From NCBI GenBank assembly GCA_002699335.1, contig PACG01000135.1:3456-11722 (forward strand): a stretch of DNA of 8,267 nucleotides. The letters run 5' to 3'. The DNA comes from Candidatus Poribacteria bacterium. GTDB lineage: Bacteria > Poribacteria > WGA-4E > UBA9662. Under the pieces are notes generated by a model. It was given only the letters and a program-made list of their open reading frames with translations. It did no database searches and had not been told where the DNA came from. Below, piece by piece: positions 1-6,258 of the stretch. Numbering within the stretch: position 1 is the stretch's first letter; each line of letters starts with the position of its first letter. The position numbers and the translations under genes were made by a program.

Positions 1-125
1 GCTTAATAGGTTTTCAATCTCAATGTGATGGGACAACGACACAATTGTAATTAAGAAATTGCAAGACACAACATACAACATGGCATCAGGTCAATTCAAC
101 CGGTATTGCACGTCACATTCAACCT

Positions 126-1118
126 TTAATCGAATTCGGAAATCATAACCGGCTCTTCCCGTTCAGCGCTCAATTTGGCGGCCTCAATGACCGCCATACT
201 GTGTCGAACTGAGTGGCCACTGGCGTCTGGCTGACCGCCATGTAGGCAACAGTTGGCAAACTCCTCAATCTGGTTCGGCATACCTTCAGCGCTGGATCCG
301 TCTACTTCAACTAGTTCGCCGTTATGGCGTAGCTGGTTCGCTGTTAGTTTTAGCGATCCTGATTGTCCAACGATATACTGGTCGTGCTCACTGTGATGAC
401 ACACCAACGACTGTGATAGAACACTGATAGCCCCATTCTGATGCGTTAGCATAGCGGTATAGGAGTCCTTTTGTCCTCGGTACAAATCGCTACTTTCTGA
501 ACCCTGAGCATATACTTTGATCACCGGTGAATCCAAATACCAGGGTAAAATATCGTATTCGTGTGGACCAAAGCAGTACAACACACAGATTCCGCCCTGT
601 TCTGGATCTAAATACCAACCTCTATAGGAAGAATTGGGAGCAGTGGGGTCAAAATAGCTGTAGCGTCGTCTCATCAGATGGCCGACTTGGCCGATTTCCC
701 CATCAGCAATCATGGCCTTAATTCGCCGATTGGTCGGATAATAGCGCATCACCTGTCCAACCATTAACAGTCGATCGTTGGCTTCACAAGCAGCAATCAT
801 TCGGTCGCAGTCAGCTACCGATAAGGCCATCGGTTTTTCGACCAATACATGCTTACCCGCCTGGGCAGCAGTGACAACTTGATCAGCGTGCAGGTAATGC
901 GGAGTGCAAACATGCACCGCTTCAACCTGGGGATCGTTGAGAACGGCCTCTAAGTTGTCGTAAGGACGAAGTTTATACTGAGTTACAGTTGCTTGAAGAG
1001 ATTGCGGATTAGTATCCATGACAGCTACCGCTTCAATTTGCTGTAACTGAGATATGGCCCGCAGATGAGATTGGGCGATTCCACCCGCTCCGATGAAGGC
1101 CACGGATAAGATGCTCAT
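126..1118 (-). CDS. Gfo/Idh/MocA family NAD(P)-dependent oxidoreductase
   Basis: Predicted 330-aa cytoplasmic dehydrogenase, the usual length for this family, whose members oxidise or reduce sugars, inositols and related polyols. The N-terminal Rossmann fold opens with AFIGAGGIAQSH (residues 7-18), the GxGxxA-type dinucleotide loop. The family signature EKPMALS follows at residues 94-100, with the EKP lysine that contacts cofactor and substrate. The C-terminal half has the alpha/beta substrate domain; GPHEYDI (184-190) sits where the family carries its conserved His and Asp. The start is well supported: AGGAG (1127-1131 on the minus strand) lies 8 nt upstream of ATG. The exact substrate cannot be read from sequence. 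The next minus-strand feature upstream is a broken alcohol dehydrogenase, which suggests a former sugar or polyol catabolic cluster. No signal peptide is seen. No terminator is evident in the 125 bases to the window edge. Confidence 0.93.
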   Translation of the reverse strand: MSILSVAFIGAGGIAQSHLRAISQLQQIEAVAVMDTNPQSLQATVTQYKLRPYDNLEAVLNDPQVEAVHVCTPHYLHADQVVTAAQAGKHVLVEKPMALSVADCDRMIAACEANDRLLMVGQVMRYYPTNRRIKAMIADGEIGQVGHLMRRRYSYFDPTAPNSSYRGWYLDPEQGGICVLYCFGPHEYDILPWYLDSPVIKVYAQGSESSDLYRGQKDSYTAMLTHQNGAISVLSQSLVCHHSEHDQYIVGQSGSLKLTANQLRHNGELVEVDGSSAEGMPNQIEEFANCCLHGGQPDASGHSVRHSMAVIEAAKLSAEREEPVMISEFD

Positions 1119-1438
1119 AGTATTTTCTCCTGAATTCTACTGTGGAAGGTGTCACTAAACGAGTATTTCGAGCGTTGAAACCACAGGAATCGACGCTAGT
1201 CAGAGTGACGACTTGTGACTGATTCTGTCGTTGAGCCGGTTTGGTTATCAACTTTTGCCTAGTCAGCCTGCGGCAGATAACAATCTGATATTGACAGGTG
1301 AGTTGAGACCAAAGTCATCTAAATCGGTGTGCAGATGGTTTTCCTCCTTAGAAGTTGATCTGAAAATAATATCAACCAGGGCAAATATCCCAAAAAGGGG
1401 AGAGTAGTGGATTCTATGACCTCATGTTTACATAAAAC
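1119..1438 (-). other. Intergenic region with no intact gene; holds one orphan Shine-Dalgarno
   Basis: No reading frame here resembles a protein I recognise. The oxidoreductase ribosome binding site is at its left end (1127-1131). A second, perfect AAGGAGG lies on the minus strand at 1343-1349, but no ATG, GTG or TTG stands at the proper distance. A CTG about 9 nt on opens a short frame of roughly 23 codons ending in TGA. It may be the start of a gene that has been lost. Open frames on the minus strand around 1033-1251 run into the real oxidoreductase gene and look accidental. Confidence 0.5.
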
Positions 1439-2476
1439 TTAGAATTTCACCCCAAGCTTTACGCTGTCCTCAGGATGTTCGTCAACATCAATGTATGCTT
1501 CGGTAATATCACTAAAAGGTACAACTTGTTGGACAATATCCTCGCTTTGAAGGTTCCCATCTCTAAGAAGTCGAAAGCAAGTATCTATAATCCGCCTTTA
1601 TCCCATCTCGGATGGTCGCGGTTTGGGTCACTACAGGCACGGGTCGAAATGAGGTTGGGGCGATTTAAGTGCCATTCTGCTCCAAGTTCGAACCCACCCT
1701 TGGCTTCTTTATAGACGGCTACTGTCGCCACATTACCACCGAAGGCCACTGAGCGGATGGCGTGGTGTAAAGCGTTATAATTTCCACTGACTTCAAAGTT
1801 TACATCGGCACCGCGCTTATCAGTTGCTTTTTTGATCTCATATGAGACATCACAAGCGTTTGGGTCAAAGACACCATCGGCCCCCACTGCCGTGGCCGCT
1901 TCTCTCCTAAGTTCTATCGGGTCAGCGGCAAAGACAAGTTCTGCTCCCTGTATCTGCCAGTTGGACGATGAATAACCCTATCGCACCAAGCCCAAATACA
2001 GCAACGGCATCGCCCACTCGTACGCGTCCATCTCGAACCGCGCCCAATGCGAACTCCGCCGGGTCAATGCAAACAGCGGCTTTCCAAGATACTCCCTCCG
2101 GTAGATGTCGTAGATCGGCACTATCTTCATTTCGGGTTACTGTTTCACGGCAATTCGTATGACAAAATACGTGGTCGAACAGCTAAAACCTATTCACAGA
2201 TGAACCAACTTCAGTCACCCTTCCTACTGCCATATTACCAAGGCCTACTGGAAAAATATTGCGACCTGCGTCAGGAAAAAACATTTGCCATTCTCCATCG
2301 TATCGCTGACGGGTATCAACAGATGTATTTCGATATAAGCCCAGTTCTGTACCATGCTCCGCCGCCGCAAACTTGGTTTTAAAGCGCACCTGGTTTGGCT
2401 TAAGAGGTTCATCAGTATATTCACGTAAGATGGGTTTACGTGGCTCAACAGCAACTAGTTCTAATGGCCTGGCAAA
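1439..2476 (-). pseudogene. Zinc-type (medium-chain) alcohol dehydrogenase, broken
   Basis: Joining frames gives an almost full-length MDR/Tdh-like dehydrogenase of about 345 aa. The N-terminal part reads LELVAVEPRKPILREY, then FAAAEHGTELGLYR. The middle reads LPEGVSWKAAVCIDPAEFAL and the Rossmann loop VFGLGAIGLF. The C-terminal part reads GADGVFDP, FEVSGNYNALHHAI and IVQQVVPFSDITEAY, ending at TAA 1439-1441. Damage runs along the gene. A Shine-Dalgarno AAAGGAG (2478-2484) survives, but the start codon is gone or out of frame. An in-frame TAG at 2183-2185 interrupts the sequence between VGSSVNRF and LFDHVFCH. A frameshift lies in a G run near 1940-1950, between IVQLADTG and AELVFAADP. Another lies near 1590, before IIDTCFRLL. 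Members act on polyols or sugars with NAD(P). The neighbouring oxidoreductase is probably from the same lost cluster. Real decay is more likely than error because an in-frame stop accompanies the frameshifts. Confidence 0.88.
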
Positions 2477-2489
2477 TCTCCTTTATTGA

Positions 2490-2677
2490 AAACATCAGGC
2501 CGCAGGCAACTATCAGACAGTAGAACGCGTTGCCTACTGGGATGGACATAACACCTCGGGAGAGTTGGTATCCAGTGAGGTATATTTCTATCGCCTAGTG
2601 ACCGGTCAGCACACTAAGCCTGTAAGATGGTGATTATGAATGACCGACTGTACCGGTTTTTACCACTGTTTGCTTAA
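2490..2677 (+). pseudogene. Remnant of FlgD-Ig-like / sorting-type C-terminal domain
   Basis: A plus-strand fragment after an in-frame TGA (2487-2489) reads HQAAGNYQTVERVAYWDG, then SSEVYFYRLVTGQ. It then shifts frame near 2620 to KMVIMN, and ends DRLYRFLPLFA at TAA 2675-2677. This is the pattern of the FlgD-Ig-like C-terminal domain (WDGxNxxGxxVxSGxYFYxLxxGxxxxxxKMVxxx), which caps many large secreted or surface proteins in Bacteroidetes, Poribacteria and related phyla. Only about 60 residues remain; the body of the protein is absent, because the sequence just upstream belongs to the opposite-strand dehydrogenase pseudogene. It therefore looks like the scar of a rearrangement. The family assignment rests on motif resemblance and is fairly firm; the parent protein cannot be named. 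Confidence 0.7.
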
Positions 2678-2771
2678 TAACCTGCCTTCAAACAACACCT
2701 GTTGCTCTGTGGCTGTTTGTCTCGCCGAGATGCTACTGGTAGGCAGAATGTGACAGTGTGCCACTGATTCA

Positions 2772-3305
2772 TTAGGGTAAGCCGGCCAGTCTTCGCTTGA
2801 AATAGACCCTCTCTTTGGTATTCTCCTCGCTTTCCAGAACCAGCTCGCCATTATCGATATTCCAAGTACCCATGTCCTTGCTCACCTCTTTGAAGTGGGG
2901 AACTTCATATGCTTTTGACATCATGACTGTCATTTTTTTCCAAAAATTCTTTGGCTCAGCTAGCGTTTCATCGTTAATTGTGATCTTCTGATTTTTAGAG
3001 ATGCTCGATGATTCGTAAGAGTTAAAACTAGACATTAACATGTAAGCCTCATCTGCAGAAATGTAATACCCCCACAAGCGTAACCCTTCTGAATAATCTC
3101 CTTTTCGTTCGCTCCAAACATCTAAAGACCAAGTTCCTTCATTAGAAAAATACCAAGTATTGTCCAGTTCGATATTTTTTATTTCTCCGTTAGTATGAAC
3201 GACTTTTTGCAACTTCCACTCACCAACCCATTGGTTATCGTCACTGGACAATCGATCACAACCGGCTATTAGAAGTAAAATCATCAAATGTACTAAATGT
3301 CTCAT
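2772..3305 (-). CDS. Predicted lipoprotein of unknown function
   Basis: Intact 177-aa reading frame. Residues 1-16 form a short lipoprotein signal peptide: Arg-His, a hydrophobic run LMILLLIAG, and Cys16, matching the lipobox (I-A-G-C). Signal peptidase II should cleave before Cys16. Asp follows at +2, which in enteric bacteria keeps a lipoprotein in the inner membrane; whether that rule holds here is unknown. The mature part starts WVGEWKLQKV and later NTWYFSNEGTWSLDV, a strand-rich pattern seen in lipocalin-like or META-like small lipoproteins, and contains MGTWNIDNGELVLE near the C-terminus. I do not recognise a named family. The start is ATG with a modest AGGG about 6 nt upstream. A strong promoter lies just upstream, so the gene is probably monocistronic. 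No convincing terminator follows the stop. Confidence 0.85.
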   Translation of the reverse strand: MRHLVHLMILLLIAGCDRLSSDDNQWVGEWKLQKVVHTNGEIKNIELDNTWYFSNEGTWSLDVWSERKGDYSEGLRLWGYYISADEAYMLMSSFNSYESSSISKNQKITINDETLAEPKNFWKKMTVMMSKAYEVPHFKEVSKDMGTWNIDNGELVLESEENTKERVYFKRRLAGLP

Positions 3306-3337
3306 CTAGAACCCTATATTTCTCTATGCGTCATAAT

Positions 3338-3366
3338 ATTATACTCAGGTCAATCAGGACGGTCAA
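3338..3366 (-). promoter_or_regulatory. Near-consensus sigma70 promoter of the lipoprotein gene
   Basis: On the minus strand a -35 box TTGACC (3361-3366, five of six consensus bases) is separated by exactly 17 bases from a -10 box TATAAT (3338-3343, six of six). The predicted transcript would start near 3331 and carry a leader of about 25 nt before the ATG at 3305. A second TTGACC lies inside the spacer (3348-3353), 13 bp from the first, so a regulator could recognise the pair; that part is inference. Confidence 0.75.
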
Positions 3367-3444
3367 ATAACGTCTGATGATTGCTAGGGGCCTCGCATCA
3401 AAATGGCGAAAGTGGGATAATGAGGTTCAAAAAAAGGGATTCAC

Positions 3445-3587
3445 ATGTTGGATCAATTGAAAACAAGCATCCGCCAATGTTTTGAAGATTTACCTGATCC
3501 TAGGTTGGAGGCTGTAACCAAAAGTTGATTGATATGATTATGATCGCAGCCCGCGCGGTCATCAGTGATGCCGATAATTGGCAATAA
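3445..3587 (+). pseudogene. ISAs1-family transposase, N-terminal remnant
   Basis: ATG at 3445 with AAGGG about 6 nt upstream opens MLDQLKTSIRQCFEDLPDPR, the typical DLPDPR start of the DDE_Tnp_1-associated N-terminal domain of ISAs1-type transposases. The frame hits TGA at 3526-3528. One base over, it continues KLIDMIMIAARAVISDADNW, which matches the family pattern HKLxDIxxIAxxAVxxGADxW. It then stops at TAA 3585-3587. Only about 47 of the usual 370 or so residues survive and the DDE catalytic domain is missing, so it cannot transpose. I could not find a matching right end or clear terminal inverted repeats. It marks an old insertion between the lipoprotein gene and the acetyltransferase gene. 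Confidence 0.8.
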
Positions 3588-3878
3588 ATCTAAAACCCGT
3601 GTCTGGGAAAGCGGTTCGATTACTCAAGGAGCCTTTTAATTAAGCATCTTATTTATCCGGCTAGGTGCGGAAGACGTAGATTGTAAATTAGCCGCTACCA
3701 AATCGTAGCTGGTGGGAAACATAGCCGAACATTGACGTCATCGCCGGTCCGGGATAGCAACTGAACCAGGTTTGCATTATCCAGACCATGGTGATTGGCA
3801 GCAGCGTTTATGGTATCATTTTTCATATATGCCAACAATTCGCCGCCAGCAATCGATAATCGGACATGGACGATTAAT
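3588..3878. other. Gap with no recognisable gene
   Basis: Frames here are broken by stops. One minus-strand frame (about 3695-3900) is open but lacks a start with a Shine-Dalgarno and runs into the acetyltransferase coding region, so it is probably chance. The acetyltransferase frame itself stays open back to a TTG at 3795. No strong promoter for that gene is visible; a TTGACG at 3732-3737 has no good -10 partner. Confidence 0.5.
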
Positions 3879-5195
3879 ATGATCTCGATTTTTAGTCAGC
3901 ACTACGCTGAGCAAAAAGTTGAACGGCTACAATCCTTGGCCGGCAATATTTACACTACTTACAATCAGGTCGAACTGGAAGCTCTGCGCATCGAGCCGGT
4001 CGACCCGCAAATTCTGTCCCAACTTTCAGGACGCGGATTCGTCAATCGGGACATATTGGAAACCATCCTCGGTAATCTGCTGGAACTAGTAGCTCCTGGT
4101 TCTCACAATGCGGTACCGTTATCGAAGCAGAAACCGACCTTTAGGGGGGCTTTGGAAGAGATGGTAGACCAGCTTTATGCCATGGTAGTTCAGTCCTTTC
4201 TGGCGGTTGGGGATGCGTCAGCGGCTGAAAATGCGGCCACCGAAACCGCCTTTGACTTTTTCCAGCAACTCCCGAAACTAAAAGAACGTGCCTTCTGGAA
4301 CCGCTTTGCCTCGTTGAAGGACCCTGCGGTTTGGGACGCTTACCTGAATCGCCAGTACAAACGAAAAGGGCCGGCCGAAATCATACCAGCAGATTCAGAC
4401 CTGAGAGATCTGCAAACTGATCGATTGGCCGAAGTTGATGTTCCTGAATTCATCAATCGTGCGATACAAGAACGGAATCCACATGCCTATAATTGCTTGC
4501 TGGCTGAGTCTGGATTTCGGTGCGCTTTCGACTACCAGATGCAGTTGGTCATGAGCAGTTACCCCGGCTGGCGGGTGCTGTTCTATCACGATGTGGCTAA
4601 TGCTCTAGCTACCTCTGAGATCTCTCCTGTTCCTCTGCTCCCTCGTGCTATCTCCGAGTTAGGTGGTCGGTACTATCAGGCTGACTTGCACCCTGAAACA
4701 GAGATCGGCGATGCTAATTTTTTGGACCATACCCATCGCGGCATTACCACCGGCCAAACAGGCGTCATCGGATACGGATGTGTGATTTACCCTTGCACAT
4801 TAGGCGGATTATCGACTAAAAACCAACCACGCCACCCCACAATTGGTAACTTTGTCCAGATTAGTACGGATGTCGGTATTTTCGGACGCGTGGATGTTAG
4901 TGATAGATCTATCATCGGTGCCAATACAGAGATCTACGGACGGATTCAGTTTGGTAGTGAGGTCAGAATTGGATCTTCGGTGGTTATCGGTACTGTCAAG
5001 CCTGACGACCATTCATCCCACCAACAGGTTCGACCAGGTATGATTCGAGTTGGCGATCAGGTCAGGATCGGAGATGGAGCAGTGATCGAAAATAGCTTGC
5101 CACTCGACCTGGTGATTCCCGATAAAGCAATTATTCCGACGCGCAGCCATGTCATTAACGACGGGCTGGGTCATCCCAAGTTCGTTAATGCTTAA
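3879..5195 (+). CDS. Serine O-acetyltransferase-like hexapeptide transferase, long N-terminal form
   Basis: Predicted to transfer acetyl from acetyl-CoA to L-serine, the first step of cysteine synthesis. The protein is about 438 aa from ATG 3879; an in-frame TTG at 3795 would add 28 residues, and neither start has a clear Shine-Dalgarno. Numbering from the TTG, residues 30-230 are a helical region without a named domain. Residues 230-292 resemble the helical lead-in of CysE (VLFYHDVANAL, PLLPRAISELGGRYY). A left-handed beta helix of hexapeptide repeats follows. The CysE active-site landmarks are present: ADLHP with Asp297, LDH with Asp311-His312, and RHP with His347. Further hexapeptide turns run to about residue 435, then a short tail. 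The protein is much longer than E. coli CysE (273 aa). The catalytic set makes acetyltransferase likely; the substrate serine is inferred. The gene stands alone, with no cysteine synthase beside it. Confidence 0.85.
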   Translation: MISIFSQHYAEQKVERLQSLAGNIYTTYNQVELEALRIEPVDPQILSQLSGRGFVNRDILETILGNLLELVAPGSHNAVPLSKQKPTFRGALEEMVDQLYAMVVQSFLAVGDASAAENAATETAFDFFQQLPKLKERAFWNRFASLKDPAVWDAYLNRQYKRKGPAEIIPADSDLRDLQTDRLAEVDVPEFINRAIQERNPHAYNCLLAESGFRCAFDYQMQLVMSSYPGWRVLFYHDVANALATSEISPVPLLPRAISELGGRYYQADLHPETEIGDANFLDHTHRGITTGQTGVIGYGCVIYPCTLGGLSTKNQPRHPTIGNFVQISTDVGIFGRVDVSDRSIIGANTEIYGRIQFGSEVRIGSSVVIGTVKPDDHSSHQQVRPGMIRVGDQVRIGDGAVIENSLPLDLVIPDKAIIPTRSHVINDGLGHPKFVNA

Positions 5196-5239
5196 CGATC
5201 TCATTTAACGATTCCATTTTCTCACAAACCCAATCATAT

Positions 5240-5319
5240 CGAGGGTTCGAACTACTTTCCTGATACGAATTATCACCCGTTTGTCCATAAAGGACACACT
5301 TCGTATTATGAACCCCTCG
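5240..5319. repeat. Nested inverted repeat at the recombinase start
   Basis: Three inverted repeats share one centre near 5289. The outer arms are CGAGGGTTC (5240-5248) and GAACCCCTCG (5310-5319), with one bulged base. The middle arms are ATACGAA (5263-5269) and TTCGTAT (5300-5306). The inner arms are TGTCC (5282-5286) and GGACA (5292-5296). The left side has longer unpaired stretches (12-14 nt) than the right (3 nt). It overlaps the first codons of the recombinase remnant, so it could be a recombinase binding or attachment site, or an RNA structure. The function is inference. Confidence 0.5.
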
Positions 5320-6258
5320 TATTTAGTCCATCGTAAGACTAGTTGTTCTTATCTTTTCCGTTCTGTCGTTCCCCTTGATCTTCAACCCCCTACGTGAAAC
5401 AAAACAATTCCAATTATCTTTGGGTTATGGTATTCTGAGACACTCCAGACGACTCTCTTTCCACCTGAATCAGATAACACAGTCAATCTATAATTCAATC
5501 CGAGAAAATCCAGACATGAAAAAACTGACCATCAGTGATATTAAAGATATTCTGAAGAAGGAATTGGAAGAATCCAAACGTCACGTCCAACACTATTACC
5601 TTGGTACTAACCGATATAGTGAAACGGATAGACTAAAGAGTATCTACACAACGAAGAACAATTCAGACAACAATTGAAACAGAATTAACAGACAAACTCT
5701 CAAGGCACTTAACCCCAAAGTCAATCAGGCACTAGAAAAACAGGGATTCGATAATAGATTCATTGGGGTTTAAACAGTTGAAGGAAGAACTGATTCAATT
5801 GAAATTAGAACGGTTTCAACAGAAACAAGTTTTGTTGAGTGGCAATCCTATCATAGTTGAAAATCGAGTAGAAACTCAATCTTATAAACCTATTCCCCAC
5901 TCAATCCAACCAGCAGAAGATAGTTCGTCATAGTAGGGAGATCAAACTGTTTCCCGATCTGAAACGAGGCACTTCAGGATATGGTTCTGTTGTTAGTCAG
6001 TGGTTTGGCAGATATCTAAAGAATCTTGGTCTTAAAAAGAAAGGTAAGAATTTCCATTCATTCCGGTATACAGTGGTCAATCACCTCATATCCAAACAGG
6101 TCTATGAACCCTTTATCAAAGAATTGGTTGGATATTCACACGGAACAATGACAATGGATGTTTATGGTGGAAGGAAACCTCTGGAAGTTCTACTGAATGT
6201 ACGTGTGGTCAAACTGGATTATCAGATAGAGGGTGAAAAATCGGAGTACAAGAAATGA
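5308..6258 (+). pseudogene. Tyrosine recombinase/phage-type integrase, broken and lacking its catalytic core
   Basis: ATG 5308 opens MNPSYLVHRKTS, then YLFRSVVPLDLQPPT, the N-terminal domain found in a large family of XerC-like integrases. TGA at 5395-5397 breaks the frame. The sequence goes on one frame over as RETKQFQLSLGYGILRHSRR and a helical part (KLTISDIKDILKKELEES). Further shifts give LNPKVNQALEKQGF and LGFKQLKEELIQLKLERFQ, ending at TAG 5931. The C-terminal end reads LFPDLKRGTSGYG, then FHSFRYT, GYSHGTMTMDVYGG and PLEVL, stopping at TGA 6256-6258. The HxxR motif (His 6055-6057, Arg 6064-6066) and the Tyr nucleophile (6163-6165) remain. The usual GHS histidine is Tyr (6133-6135). The first catalytic arginine and most of the core-binding region are missing, which implies an internal deletion near 5930-5940. 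It cannot be an active integrase. Its last codon overlaps the next gene's start. Confidence 0.85.
6242..6246 (+). promoter_or_regulatory. Ribosome binding site fixing the HEAT-HA start
   Basis: CGGAG lies 8 nt upstream of ATG 6255, inside the last codons of the recombinase remnant. It favours this ATG over the in-frame ATG at 6264, which has no such site at proper distance. Confidence 0.6.

Noticed and set aside
2754..2766. Hairpin CAGTG-TGC-CACTG after the lipoprotein gene as a terminator
   Set aside because: Five-pair stem with no run of T on the minus strand.
3695..3900. Open minus-strand frame with a plausible peptide (LLAYMKNDTINAAANHHGL)
   Set aside because: No start with a Shine-Dalgarno, no recognised family, and it runs antisense into the well-supported acetyltransferase coding sequence.
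5183..5197. Palindrome CGTTAA-TGC-TTAACG over the acetyltransferase stop as a terminator
   Set aside because: The stem is AT-rich and short and no T tract follows.
5245..5252. GTTCGAAC resembling a tRNA T-loop, possibly a tRNA end used as an integration site
   Set aside because: The flanking bases do not form a T-stem and no acceptor, D or anticodon arms can be placed around it.
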